A stretch of DNA of 58,275 nucleotides from Algoriphagus boritolerans DSM 17298 = JCM 18970 (GCF_900108085.1 NZ_FNVR01000026.1:1-58275); one strand, 5' to 3'; shown: positions 16,741 to 25,776, numbered from the stretch's first letter. Notes: generated by a model not told the origin, from the letters alone. Numbers and translations: made by a program.

Positions 16741-18611
16741 CGTTTAAGAAATTTGAAATGTTGGATTTGACCGTCTTTTGTGTATTTGACAAGGTAAATC
16801 CCCGCCCGTAGGCCCCGAACGTCTAACACTTCGTTTGATTTATAACAGTCCTGCCTTTCTATGATTTCACCAGTATGCCCATCGATGATGTATACATTTT
16901 CGATTTCGAAGTCAGCTACCCCAGGTAGGCTTATTTTCAGGTAATCGCTGGTAGGATTGGGATAAATAAGAAGATTGTCAGATGCTGTCCTAGCAATGGG
17001 CCCTCCTCCATCTGAACTTACTGTGATATACTTGCTCCCATATGCTGTGCTTCCACAAGGACTTGGTGTGGAGACGTTAAGATAAAAGGAAGGTGAATTT
17101 CCACTTGCCTTAACTGTTATGGTATTGGTCCCTTGTCCGCTACAGATAACTACCCCGGAACCGGCGGGTGCAGATACCGTCCAATTGTAAGTAGAACCTG
17201 AAATATAATCCACAAAATAGGCTCTGCAATACTCGTCTCCCGCTATGATGTCGGCACCATTGATCGATAATTGATTGTCGTTGAATGTTACATTCATAGG
17301 ACTAACTGCAGCCCCTGGAAACCCATTGACATAAATTTCATGGCTTCCTGGTGCCCAGCTGGGAACCGTGATATTAACAGTCTGATTTCCCTGCCCTGCC
17401 AACAACCATCCATCCGGAACCTGCCATAGGTAGTAGGAACTAGCCAAATTAGGAGCAGTATATGTATATGTCGTATTAGGACATAAGAGCGTTGGACCTG
17501 ATATGTTATTGCGGGTGGAGCTAAGTTTAAAATCGAATTTCGAGGTTTGCAGCTCCCAGAATATTGCTGCTGTCTGGCTATAAGATAACTTATCTCTACA
17601 CTCACGGTCTCGGAAATAAGACATCAAGTTTGTACCGTCCGGTTGCCAAGCAGCTCCCCAATTATCTGTGGGGTACAATGGTGTCCCTGTCACTGAACAA
17701 CCACTTGTGCTTGCTCCTGTTAAAACTGGATCGCCAGGTGTGTCACAGAATCCGTCTGCGTTCACTTCGCATTTTTTGGAATTGTTAAAATTGCCACATT
17801 CAATTCCTTTCAACATGGTTCTGCTTACCGGTTCCTGCGCGCAGTTGTCTGCTTCCCCGTTAATTTTTTCTTCTCCTTCAACGTCTGTCCCAATATAGTG
17901 TGTGTGTTTGAGTCCGAAATTATGTCCCAATTCATGAGCTAAAGTGGATTCTTTTGAAGCCCAAAACTTGGAAATATATAGCCGTCTCCCAGGTCTTTTG
18001 GCACTTCCTGCTGCTGGTGCCTCATTTACCAAATGGATGTTTAATGTATTGCCATCAAAGTAATCGTTATACATGCTATTTCTGGCATTATCGCCTGATA
18101 AGTTATAATAGGGTGAGTTTGGGATGAGTGTAATAGATTGGATATAAAATTCCACTGTTCCTATATTCGTCCTAAAAATTTTAAAGGCATTTCCAAAATA
18201 TGTGTAGATGTCTTGGTTAGAGAATGCCCCCTGCCCGGAGGAATTTGCATGATTATAAATCTTCACGGGCAGGTAATAGATTGTGCCTCCGGGAGGGAAC
18301 TCACTGATCCTGCCGGAAGCTCCTGATTTGCCCTTACCTTGGCTTCTGGGATTTCTTACGTCCCTAAGTTCCAAATTCTTTCCCTTGTATTTCCCATTAT
18401 TATCCAAGCTTTTAAAATAATCCTCCGGGAGAAAAATCCCATGTTGTTCAAGAACCCCTAGGAGGTAGTTGTTATTACCGATCCAGGGTTTAAGGATATT
18501 GGGATCTTCATTGACAATTTCCTCGCATTCGCCAGTTTCTTGTGCTAAAACTGGAGTGCAAAACAGAAAAAACGAAAGGAAAAAAAGAATTAGATATCGT
18601 GCATCCATCAC
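16737..18611 (-). CDS. Secreted M43-type metalloprotease with T9SS sorting domain
   Basis: 624 residues. Signal peptide (ILFFLSFFLFCTPVLAQ), then a zinc metalloprotease domain with HELGHNFGLKH (226-236), the M43 hallmark ADGFCDTPGDP (285-295) and the Met-turn NLMSY (M330), as in cytophagalysin/pappalysin proteases. Residues about 370-540 look like PKD/Ig-type repeats (ISGPTLLCPNTTYTYTAP, INGADIIAGDEYC). The last 80 residues are a type A T9SS sorting domain (LIYPNPTSDYLKIS ... VLDVRGLRAGIYLVKY), so it is exported through the Por secretion system. It sits inside the mobile island, oriented against most neighbours, and shares an ATGA overlap with a lipoprotein gene. Confidence 0.9.
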   Translation of the reverse strand: MMDARYLILFFLSFFLFCTPVLAQETGECEEIVNEDPNILKPWIGNNNYLLGVLEQHGIFLPEDYFKSLDNNGKYKGKNLELRDVRNPRSQGKGKSGASGRISEFPPGGTIYYLPVKIYNHANSSGQGAFSNQDIYTYFGNAFKIFRTNIGTVEFYIQSITLIPNSPYYNLSGDNARNSMYNDYFDGNTLNIHLVNEAPAAGSAKRPGRRLYISKFWASKESTLAHELGHNFGLKHTHYIGTDVEGEEKINGEADNCAQEPVSRTMLKGIECGNFNNSKKCEVNADGFCDTPGDPVLTGASTSGCSVTGTPLYPTDNWGAAWQPDGTNLMSYFRDRECRDKLSYSQTAAIFWELQTSKFDFKLSSTRNNISGPTLLCPNTTYTYTAPNLASSYYLWQVPDGWLLAGQGNQTVNITVPSWAPGSHEIYVNGFPGAAVSPMNVTFNDNQLSINGADIIAGDEYCRAYFVDYISGSTYNWTVSAPAGSGVVICSGQGTNTITVKASGNSPSFYLNVSTPSPCGSTAYGSKYITVSSDGGGPIARTASDNLLIYPNPTSDYLKISLPGVADFEIENVYIIDGHTGEIIERQDCYKSNEVLDVRGLRAGIYLVKYTKDGQIQHFKFLKR

Positions 18612-18696
18612 ATATAAAGTTTAGTTAAACAATTATGTAATTTTAATTTATTAAAAATTTTTAAAAAATAGTCGAATAGGTAAGAAGAATTTCAAT

Positions 18697-18966
18697 CTAA
18701 ATCCCATAATACTCCGCCACCGCCTTCAAAATCATATCCCGCATTGAAGCCTTGGTCTCTCTGCCGATTTCATATTTAAGTTTATCGAACATGGCTGTAG
18801 GAATCCGAAGGGAGTAAATTTTCACATCCTCAGTATCAAATTCTTTGCTTGATCCTTTTTCTTTTTGCTGGACTTCAGGTTCTGAATTGATCAGCACTCC
18901 GATACCTCGTTGTTTGGTGCCGAGGTTTTTATTGCCCTTGCTTGGGTCGTTTAGCTTCTTAGCCAT
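18697..18966 (-). CDS. Small ribbon-helix-helix-like partner of ParA
   Basis: 89 residues. Basic N-terminus (MAKKLNDPSKGNKNLGTKQR) and a C-terminal segment VKIYSLRIPTAMFDKLKYEI that fits a ribbon-helix-helix DNA-binding fold. It lies 7 bp after parA in the same direction, the layout of plasmid and conjugative-element partition or mobilisation loci in Bacteroidota. It probably binds a centromere-like site and recruits ParA. A decayed copy of its first 28 codons is at 15380. Confidence 0.65.
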   Translation of the reverse strand: MAKKLNDPSKGNKNLGTKQRGIGVLINSEPEVQQKEKGSSKEFDTEDVKIYSLRIPTAMFDKLKYEIGRETKASMRDMILKAVAEYYGI

Positions 18967-18973
18967 GTGTTGT

Positions 18974-19720
18974 TCAGTTTAATCGGTTTAGAATTTCATC
19001 GACCAGCATTTCATAATCCTTCGCCCCATAGGACTCAGGCGCATAGTCGAAAATGGTTTGTCCTTGGAGTTGGGCTTCAGCCAAAGCAACATTAATCCGG
19101 ATTTTGGTTTCGAACACTTTATCCTGGAGATCCTCGGTGAGTTTCTCCACAATAGTTTTGGTTAGGATTCGGTTAGGATTGATTTGGGTGATGAAAACTC
19201 CACCGATCTCAAGCTTTTCGTTAAGGCTTTCCCGAACTTCCTGTACTATTCCCAGCAGTCGATCTACACCTTTGTAAGCGAAGTATTCTCCTAGGAGCGG
19301 TATCAATATTACATCGCTCGCTACCATCGCATTTACTGTCAATAGTCCTACTGATGGAGGGCAGTCGATGATGATGTAATCATAGTCTGGCCGGACAGGT
19401 TTTAGCAATTTGTTTAGGATTTGCTCCCGGCCAATTTTGGATACGATCTCCATTTCAGCACCCAACAGATCGATGGAGGAGGGAACCAAGTCTAGGTTTT
19501 CGGAGACATGTAGGATTGGTAACTTTTTATTCTCTCGGATGGAATCATAAACAGATAATTCCGGGTCACCTTTTCCCAATCCCTCAGTCAGATTTGCTTG
19601 GGAATCGATATCCAATAACAAAACTTTGAGGCCTTTTTTGGCAAGTCCAGCACCGATATTTATGGATGAGGTGGTTTTACCCGTTCCTCCCTTGTGATTC
19701 ATGATGGAGATTGTTTTCAT
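18974..19720 (-). CDS. parA: ParA-family ATPase
   Basis: 248 residues. Deviant Walker A NHKGGTGKTT (K10 and K15), Walker A' LLLDIDSQANLTEGLG, Walker B DYIIIDCPPSVG. These are the marks of ParA/Soj/MinD ATPases that segregate plasmids and integrative elements. Paired with the RHH-like gene downstream. The presence of this pair, a dead second copy of the junction, and DUF4099-type genes on the other side points to an integrated conjugative element. No relaxase, VirB/Tra genes or integrase lie in the window, so the element is incomplete here. Confidence 0.92.
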   Translation of the reverse strand: MKTISIMNHKGGTGKTTSSINIGAGLAKKGLKVLLLDIDSQANLTEGLGKGDPELSVYDSIRENKKLPILHVSENLDLVPSSIDLLGAEMEIVSKIGREQILNKLLKPVRPDYDYIIIDCPPSVGLLTVNAMVASDVILIPLLGEYFAYKGVDRLLGIVQEVRESLNEKLEIGGVFITQINPNRILTKTIVEKLTEDLQDKVFETKIRINVALAEAQLQGQTIFDYAPESYGAKDYEMLVDEILNRLN

Positions 19721-19806
19721 TTCTCTAGTCGTTTAACCAAAGATAGAAAAGCATGTTTCCATAAAAAAGTATACCCAATGCGACTCAAAGAGGCATCATA
19801 AATTAT

Positions 19807-19855
19807 GCATGCGAAGATTCCATATGGCATTTAAAAATCAAATTATAATCATATG
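19807..19855 (+). repeat. Leader element copy D (ATTCCATATGG family)
   Basis: Contains GCGAAGATTCCATATGGC followed by a T/A-rich stretch and ATTATAATCATATGAAA, whose ATG is the start codon of the DUF4099 gene. The same sequence ends copies C (32845), A (45554) and B (45646). The upstream half (19752-19806) is only weakly similar to the other copies. It lies in the 132-bp gap between divergent parA and the DUF4099 gene. Confidence 0.75.
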
Positions 19856-20779
19856 AAAAGCCAAAATGGATTACCGATGAAGGATCTGGAAATTTTCGGA
19901 GTCTTCAAAAACGGGAAGTTTACCATACCGGAAAAGGAGGTAAATGCCCTGAAAAATGGAGGAATGACCGATATCGTGGAATTGACTGACTTGAAAGGGA
20001 AGGATATATACATCGATAAATTACCGGCTAGACTTTCCATAGTAAGGGGAGAGGATGGGAATCCTGCCTTGCGGATTGATCCGGTTTACATGGAACCGAA
20101 CCGACATCCCAGTTTGAATGACTCTGAGCGGAATCAGCTGGTCCGGAAAGAATTGGCCAACATCAAAAAAAGCTATGTGGACAAAGAAGGGAATATTCAG
20201 ACCGAAATCATCGAGTACGATCAGCGAACCAAACAATTTCTCTCCTACAATCCCCGAGACATCAAAGCTCCCCAAATGGTCAATGGGCAAGAACTCGATC
20301 CACAGCAAAAGAAGAAATACAAGGAAGGGGAAACTGTGCTGTTGGCAGATGGGACAGCATTTCAACTTTCGCCTTCTGCTCCAAAGGGCCTCAGATCAAA
20401 TAAATCCGGTTTAGTCCTTTCAGTTTTGCTGGATGGAGGCTTGTCCTACCTACTGATTACCGGTGTTCAGAAATTGCTCGGAAAGCAAAGTAAGGAGGAT
20501 AAAGCCTACAGCGAAGGATACCTTCAAGCCATCAAGGAAGTTCAAAAGCAAGTAGAGCGACGGATTTCCCGAAATCCAAAGGACAGAGATGCAATCCGTG
20601 ACTTGAACAACATCAAGGAGGAATATTCCAAAATTTCAGCTGATTCCTCACTCCCGAAAGCCCTTAGAGAAGAATTTGATATCAATGCCATCAGACGCCT
20701 AAACAGCATCGATACGGAAGAAGGAAAGAACCCAAAAAAACGCTTCGAACAAGACAATGGCTTTGACAGAGACCTTTGA
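19853..20779 (+). CDS. DUF4099/DUF3945-type mobile-element protein
   Basis: 308 residues. Central signature LRIDPVYMEPNRHPSLNDSE and ELANIKKSYVDKEGNIQTEI, then a hydrophobic segment GLVLSVLLDGGLSYLLITGV (about 186-205) and a coiled charged tail. This is the DUF4099/DUF3945 family carried by conjugative transposons and plasmids of Bacteroidota; its role is unknown. The start codon is part of leader element D. The gene overlaps the next one by 23 bp, so they are likely co-expressed. Confidence 0.8.
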   Translation: MKSQNGLPMKDLEIFGVFKNGKFTIPEKEVNALKNGGMTDIVELTDLKGKDIYIDKLPARLSIVRGEDGNPALRIDPVYMEPNRHPSLNDSERNQLVRKELANIKKSYVDKEGNIQTEIIEYDQRTKQFLSYNPRDIKAPQMVNGQELDPQQKKKYKEGETVLLADGTAFQLSPSAPKGLRSNKSGLVLSVLLDGGLSYLLITGVQKLLGKQSKEDKAYSEGYLQAIKEVQKQVERRISRNPKDRDAIRDLNNIKEEYSKISADSSLPKALREEFDINAIRRLNSIDTEEGKNPKKRFEQDNGFDRDL

Positions 20780-21422
20780 TATTTTGAGCTACAAAGGGGT
20801 GGATAAGGCTATCCAAGGTCTGTTTTCCAAGTTTGCCAATCAGGATCAAACGGGCCAGATCGTTTTTGATTTCTTTAATGAGCAAGGCAGGAATGTGGAT
20901 TGTGAAATCCTGAGCCTTTACCGGAATAAACAGGCTTCCATAGGGATTTCTGCTCTTAATCTTTCAGAAAATTCACGGGCAATTTTTGTCTCCGACTCCT
21001 ATGCTTCCCTCATCTGCTTCTCCAATCAATTCAAAGCCAGAATTTCATTTGATGAAGCTGGTTTCTTGATCATCGGGGCTAAGTTTGACTTGAGCTTGCT
21101 GACCCAAGCTTTCAAGAAGGTCTCAAAAAATGCAAAATTCAATACGGTGTTTAGCACCTCGATTTTGGGAAGGGTGATGGATTGTAAGGTTCAGGATCTG
21201 GTTTATGATCGGAAATGCGGGTATTATTTGTCCGATGATTGTGTTCAGTTTAAAAACCAAAAGAGGAATAAAATCTCGAAGGAATCGATTTTCACCTTTT
21301 CTCTTCGAACCTACTGCATTTCACAAGCAATCATTCAAACCGTCCGAACATTTAAACCTAAGCAAAAGGGAGTTGAGTCCTTTTATCAGTTAAACCAACT
21401 GCATTGGAAAGATCTTAATTAA
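20757..21422 (+). CDS. Hypothetical protein of the conjugative-element cluster
   Basis: 221 residues starting at the ATG inside the previous gene (23-bp overlap). Soluble, alpha/beta composition, with blocks such as SASL-like ICFSNQFKARISF and FDEAGFLIIGAKFDLSLL; several cysteines but no clear metal motif. The family is not recognised. Position between two typical conjugative-element proteins suggests it belongs to the same module. Confidence 0.6.
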   Translation: MALTETFDILSYKGVDKAIQGLFSKFANQDQTGQIVFDFFNEQGRNVDCEILSLYRNKQASIGISALNLSENSRAIFVSDSYASLICFSNQFKARISFDEAGFLIIGAKFDLSLLTQAFKKVSKNAKFNTVFSTSILGRVMDCKVQDLVYDRKCGYYLSDDCVQFKNQKRNKISKESIFTFSLRTYCISQAIIQTVRTFKPKQKGVESFYQLNQLHWKDLN

Positions 21423-21461
21423 TATGGTTTTGCTATATTTAAATGCTTGTCACTCAAAATT

Positions 21462-22211
21462 ATGGAGAATAATAATCTTGAATTCCTCAAAAAGAACCTG
21501 AAATTCCTTGGCTTTGGTACTTCATTAAATGCTGCCCTGGAAGCTAAAGTTTCTGAGCGACAGGAGTCCTTTAAAATCGGAGTTTCAGCCGAATTTAATG
21601 CCAGGCAAAAGGATGGCAGCCTGGGAAAAGACAAGGTTAATTATGAGTTGAATTTCTCGAGATCTTCGAAGCCCTATCATTATTTTTTGGATAGCGTAAA
21701 AGTCACTCTTAACGATCAGATCCAGAATACATTTTCGTATGGAAAGGGGAATGACGTGACGGCAAAGGAAGCCTATAATTTACTCAGAGGAGCATCCATC
21801 CATAAAAAAGCCATTCTAAACAGGCAAATGGATAATAGGATATTGGCTTCGAGCGAAGTCGGTCAGATGAAGGAAGGCTCAGGAGAAATGATTGATTCCA
21901 TCTGGATCAAACTGGATTTTGAAAAGCGGAATGAGCAGGGGAATTTCTCCTACAAAAAGTTCTATCCTGATCATGGATTCCACCTGGAAACTGAACTGAG
22001 CAGATTCCCGATCAAGGAGCTTGAAAATTTTCAGGAAAAGGAAGTGCTACTTTCCAGCTTAGGACGGGGTAATAGCCAAAAAGCCACTTTGGAAAATAGT
22101 CAATCCGTATTTATCGAAGCAGATCCGGAATCGAAGAAAATCCAGTTTTATGACATGGATTTTAACAAATTGGACGTTTTACCTAATCAGACGCAAGAAA
22201 TGGGTAGGTGA
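21462..22211 (+). CDS. Conserved conjugative-transposon protein of unknown function
   Basis: 249 residues from the ATG at 21462 (MENNNLEFLKKNLKFLGFG). The blocks LKFLGFGTSLNAALE, KGNDVTAKEAYNLLRGASIH, WIKLDFEKRNEQGNF and VFIEADPESKKIQFYD match, from memory, a family seen next to DUF3945/DUF4099 proteins on Bacteroides-type conjugative transposons. No catalytic motif or membrane segment. An upstream TTG would add five residues; the ATG is preferred. Confidence 0.65.
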   Translation: MENNNLEFLKKNLKFLGFGTSLNAALEAKVSERQESFKIGVSAEFNARQKDGSLGKDKVNYELNFSRSSKPYHYFLDSVKVTLNDQIQNTFSYGKGNDVTAKEAYNLLRGASIHKKAILNRQMDNRILASSEVGQMKEGSGEMIDSIWIKLDFEKRNEQGNFSYKKFYPDHGFHLETELSRFPIKELENFQEKEVLLSSLGRGNSQKATLENSQSVFIEADPESKKIQFYDMDFNKLDVLPNQTQEMGR

Positions 22212-22299
22212 ATTTAGGTCTGCCAAATCATTTATTTTATTCATATCCAGTCTTTTACATTTAACTATTCCAAGTCTTTAAACTAAACCATTTTACGCC

Positions 22300-22794
22300 A
22301 TGAGAAATCTGAAATACCTGTTAGTAATCGCTTTATCCGTTTTTTCTTATAGCTGTTCCTCAGAGAATGAGACTCCAAAATTTGTTGAAAAATCGGTGAC
22401 CATCGAAGTTGAAATGGATGGTAACTACACTGAATATCTGGTGACATTTTCAGTTCACAGTATGTTGAGCGGTACCTCTACTTTTGTCGCTCTGGTGTTG
22501 GATCAACCGAGCGAACTCAACTGGACTCAAGTGATCCAACAAGGTAATACCTACACGCTTTCTTTTGAACCAGAAGTTCCAACCATTTCAGCCACTTCCT
22601 CAGCCCCGATCCATAGCCTAGGCCTAGTTTTCAACGCCGTTCACTTGGGAGGAGAAACAAATGATTCTTTCCAGCCACTTTCAGCGACGGTCAATGTTTT
22701 GGCTGATGGGGCAGTCTATCGGCAGTTTGACTATGAGGCTTTGCCTCCTGGAGAGGTTACTTTGCCACTAGCAGAGGAGGTTACCTTTGAATAG
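22300..22794 (+). CDS. Hypothetical lipoprotein
   Basis: 164 residues with a lipoprotein signal ending in YSCSS (C19). The mature part is rich in beta-strand-forming, Thr/Ser/Val residues (SVTIEVEMDGNYTEYLVTFSVH, HSLGLVFNAVHLGG), suggesting a small beta-sandwich exposed in the periplasm or on the surface. No named family. It lies 88 bp after the conjugative-element genes and may be cargo. Confidence 0.65.
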   Translation: MRNLKYLLVIALSVFSYSCSSENETPKFVEKSVTIEVEMDGNYTEYLVTFSVHSMLSGTSTFVALVLDQPSELNWTQVIQQGNTYTLSFEPEVPTISATSSAPIHSLGLVFNAVHLGGETNDSFQPLSATVNVLADGAVYRQFDYEALPPGEVTLPLAEEVTFE

Positions 22795-22917
22795 CTTGGT
22801 AAAGTTCTAGTCATTCAATTGGAGTTTGAAAGTGATATCCCTTTCTCTTGGCCGGTTTGGGTCCTTGCTAGTATTTTCAAATTGAACTAAATAGAATTAG
22901 AGTCCCATTTATTGCTC

Positions 22918-23469
22918 ATGATAAATATTAAAGACTACCCGTTATTCATTCCACCCGAAGAGGTAAATTCTCAAAAGCCACGAGAGTGGAGCTATACTCA
23001 AGCAAAGATTTATTTTGATTGGTTCATGTCTATAAAAGACCATAGAGTTGAGTATTTGCTCACAGTTTTTGATGAAGAATTTTCTAGTGATAATGAAAAA
23101 TTATTAAAGGGGTTAGGGAAAAAAGTTTTTGAAACTTTGCAAATAGCACCCTTTTCAACAGATGAATCATCAGGTAAAGTGATATCCAATAAAGGGTTGG
23201 CCATTGCTGCGGATATTTCACTTTTGGTCTCAAAATTGATCATTAAGAATCATCCAAGACTTAAATGGAGAATAGTTAGAACTCCTAAACGTGATTTGTC
23301 ATTCCATTTGCCAGCAATATTTAATTTTCCAAAACTGGGGCATTTAGAGTTAATGGGAGGATCAATAGTAAATTCAAAAGCTATTTTAAGAGGAGAAGAA
23401 ACTTCAGATGTTTGGTGGAGAATGTTTAAATATGCTGATGATGTTTTGAAAAATGAAGATAGAAAATAG
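22918..23469 (+). CDS. Hypothetical protein
   Basis: 183 residues from the ATG at 22918 (MINIKDYPLFIPPEEVNSQK); an in-frame TTG six bases earlier is less likely. Soluble, with motifs LAIAADISLLVSKLIIKNHP and GHLELMGGSIVNSKAILRGE ending in DVWWRMFKYADDVL. The tryptophan-rich end resembles small immunity-type or cargo proteins, but no family is recognised and no toxin is adjacent. Confidence 0.55.
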   Translation: MINIKDYPLFIPPEEVNSQKPREWSYTQAKIYFDWFMSIKDHRVEYLLTVFDEEFSSDNEKLLKGLGKKVFETLQIAPFSTDESSGKVISNKGLAIAADISLLVSKLIIKNHPRLKWRIVRTPKRDLSFHLPAIFNFPKLGHLELMGGSIVNSKAILRGEETSDVWWRMFKYADDVLKNEDRK

Positions 23470-23670
23470 CTCTACCCATTTCTCTATACAGTTCCATTTC
23501 TAGAAGAGAGCATCTTTTATCGAGCCTATTGAGAATGGTCTGACGATTCTAGTCGCGTGTTGGCCTACAGGTTTCTGTTCCACTTTCTGATGGGATTCCC
23601 CTCGATCAAATGATAAACTCCTCAGATCTAACAATTGCCAAATTTTAAATAAGAAACTTAATACACCCCT

Positions 23671-23997
23671 ATGAGTATCAAAAAAGTAATAGAAAATGCC
23701 TTGAATCTACTGGACAAGGCTGATGATGGAATAGTTCTTATGGACATGTATAATGAAGTGGTCCACCCGGCCGACGCAGCGTTCAAAGGTCAAGTGGTCT
23801 ATCCCTACAATGCCAAATCCTTTATAGAGGAGTCATTTCGGCAGAACGGGATTGATCTAACCGATAAGGATCTGAGATTTATGTTGATGAAGCTTCTGCT
23901 GTCTTTCGAGCAGATGGAAGCCAACAAGGTTAGAAAAGGGAAGTTGAATGAATTATTGAGGGAAAACGCGTTCAATGATTTTGGTAAACTGATGTAG
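23671..23997 (+). CDS. Hypothetical protein
   Basis: 108 residues, mostly helical (MSIKKVIENALNLLDKADDG, RFMLMKLLLSFEQMEANKVR). No membrane segment, signal peptide or recognised domain. Preceded by 200 bp and followed by 309 bp without a gene. The gap after it (23998-24306) holds, near 24198-24240, a copy of the 3' tail of the 400-bp repeat (CTACGGACTGCCTCCCGG). Confidence 0.5.
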   Translation: MSIKKVIENALNLLDKADDGIVLMDMYNEVVHPADAAFKGQVVYPYNAKSFIEESFRQNGIDLTDKDLRFMLMKLLLSFEQMEANKVRKGKLNELLRENAFNDFGKLM

Positions 23998-24197
23998 GTT
24001 CTGGTCTCGAAAAGAGCAGAAGGTTTCTGTCAAAGGCGAGTCTTGAACATTTGCTGGCAATAGACTTCCAAATCGTTGTTTTCAAAGCAATCCCAACCGA
24101 GTAAACGAGGCCCTATTCCGGTTTTATCCAATTGTATGCACAAAGGTCGTACGGCCTGTCAGTTTCAAAAAATTGGGGCTTGCAGCAGAATTTTCTA

Positions 24198-24240
24198 AAA
24201 ACTGGGTTTCCTACGGACTGCCTCCCGGTTTTTAAATTCT
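24198..24240 (+). repeat. 3' tail of the 400-bp repeat family
   Basis: Contains CTAAAAACTGGGTTTCCTAC followed by GGACTGCCTCCCGGTTTTT. The same tail ends the full repeats at 26240 and 35905. Here the rest of the repeat is absent. It lies 67 bp before a plus-strand gene, as the full copies also precede genes. Confidence 0.6.
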
Positions 24241-24306
24241 AATTTTTGCTCACTTTCCTGGCCATCCTAAATGACCTGCATAAATTTTAACTAAAACCAA
24301 AATACT

Positions 24307-24528
24307 ATGGCGTTCTCAAAAAAGTACATCGGAAAAGGAAAGCAAGTCGAAAACATGGACATTGTGGAAGTAAGCCTCAACTTGGCTGAACTCCAAAATC
24401 ACAGCTTTGAATACGAAGGAGAAACCTACGTCAAGTTCAATGTGGCTAAGCTCAAAGAACCGGATCAGTATGGCAAAACCCACACGGTCTTTGTCTCCGT
24501 CAAAGAGGCTGATTCTGAAGAATCTTGA
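24307..24528 (+). CDS. Small conserved mobile-element protein
   Basis: 73 residues (MAFSKKYIGKGKQVENMDIV ... YGKTHTVFVSVKEADSEES). Compact, strand-rich, soluble. A truncated second copy lies at 25555-25752 with about 80 percent identical residues over the shared part, both ending just before an almost identical terminator, so the gene and its terminator were duplicated together. The family is one I associate with Bacteroidota mobile elements, without a known function. Confidence 0.65.
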   Translation: MAFSKKYIGKGKQVENMDIVEVSLNLAELQNHSFEYEGETYVKFNVAKLKEPDQYGKTHTVFVSVKEADSEES

Positions 24529-24551
24529 AAAAAGCCCGAAAGGGCTTTTTT
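24528..24551 (+). terminator. Rho-independent terminator
   Basis: AAAAAAGCCC GAAA GGGCTTTTTT: GC-rich stem with GAAA tetraloop and T-run, beginning at the last base of the stop codon of the 73-residue gene. Confidence 0.9.
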
Positions 24552-24825
24552 CATTGAAGTTTATTTTTTCTCTGATGGTGCAAATAAGTTGTCAAAAAAG
24601 GAATCAAACTTGGTTATAGCCTAATCTCTGTGGAATTAAAAAAGGTGTAGTATCATCAATTAACCCCAGGAAAAATAATAATTTAATAATGGGAAAACAT
24701 TAGTCTTATGGTTGTCGTACCAGACATTATGAGCGCTTAAATAATGTTAAATTTTGTCCAGAAGTCAATGAAATTTTTTTCTTGAACATATTAAAATCCA
24801 CTTTAATCAATTCACTTCAAAAATA

Positions 24826-25422
24826 ATGGCCATGTTAAGAATTCTCTTCTTAGTACTCGCTTTTGCATTTTCAACCTCCATCAATGCTCAGGACATTAAA
24901 TATGGATTTAGGTTGGGTTTTTCTATAACCACCTTTGAAGGAGAAGATTCTGGAGGGAAGGACACCAATTTCCGAAACGGATTTTCGTTGGGCGCCTTTA
25001 CATCCCTTCCAATTTCAAGTGCTATTCGTTTTGAACCTGGTGTTGACTTTGCAACTAAGGGTGCTAAGACGAATTTAGACAATGTTAATTCATTGGTGAG
25101 AAATGGCTATTTAGATATTCCATTACTTTTTGATTTTCAATTGGGAGAACGGTTCAGTATTATTGGCGGACCCCAGCCATCATTTCTTTTATCCTCTGCA
25201 ATGATTTTTGGAGAAGGAGATGATAAAATTACCGTGAAGGGAGATGATGCAAAAGCTTTGTGGAAAGACAATGACATTGCAGGAGTTTTTGGTCTAGGCT
25301 ATAGCCCTTCAAAAACCTTGCAAATACAACTAATTTATGAACATGGATTCGCCAACATAAGCGAAATTTCCAGTTCAGTTTATAATAGAGCCATAAAAAC
25401 TACAGTTAAAGCATATTTTTGA
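24826..25422 (+). CDS. Outer membrane beta-barrel protein (PorT-like family)
   Basis: 198 residues. Signal peptide (ILFLVLAFAFSTSINAQ) and then alternating amphipathic strands: IKYGFRLGFSITTF, NGFSLGAFTSL, GYLDIPLLFDFQLGERFSIIGGPQPSFLLSS, with a terminal strand ending in the aromatic residue F (TTVKAYF), as outer membrane barrels do. Fits the 'outer membrane protein beta-barrel domain' family of Bacteroidota. It is flanked by two copies of the 73-residue gene, so it may have been inserted between the halves of a duplication. Confidence 0.8.
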   Translation: MAMLRILFLVLAFAFSTSINAQDIKYGFRLGFSITTFEGEDSGGKDTNFRNGFSLGAFTSLPISSAIRFEPGVDFATKGAKTNLDNVNSLVRNGYLDIPLLFDFQLGERFSIIGGPQPSFLLSSAMIFGEGDDKITVKGDDAKALWKDNDIAGVFGLGYSPSKTLQIQLIYEHGFANISEISSSVYNRAIKTTVKAYF

Positions 25423-25554
25423 AAAGAATCTAATTTCTTTTGAAGATCCATTAGGGTCAAATTTGGTCTAGTAAATTTAAAAGATAAAAGTCCTTTGCCT
25501 TTGCAAATTTTTCAGACCCAAAGTATTCGATTTTTACTTTTGTAGTATTAGGTA

Positions 25555-25752
25555 GGTAAAGGAAAGCAAGTCGAAAATAAGAACATCGTGGAAGTGAGCC
25601 TGAAAATGGAAGAGCTACATGACCATACCTTTGAATATGAAGGAGACACTTACATCAAGTTCAATGTCGCCAAGCTAAAAGAACCTGATCAGTACGGAAA
25701 AACCCACACGGTTTACGTTTCCGTCAAAGAACCGGATTCCGAAGAATTTTAA
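25555..25752 (+). pseudogene. Truncated second copy of the 73-residue gene
   Basis: Frame reads GKGKQVENKNIVEVSLKMEE and continues to KEPDSEEF, stop at 25750-25752. It is homologous to residues 9-72 of the gene at 24307, but the first eight codons including the start are missing. A TA-rich unrelated sequence precedes it. Same strand and same terminator type follow it. Confidence 0.8.
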
Positions 25753-25776
25753 AAAAAGCCCGAAATGGCTTTTTTC
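25751..25776 (+). terminator. Terminator after the truncated copy
   Basis: AAAAAAAGCC CGAAAT GGCTTTTTT: the same terminator as at 24528, with one base change that shortens the stem. Confidence 0.75.
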
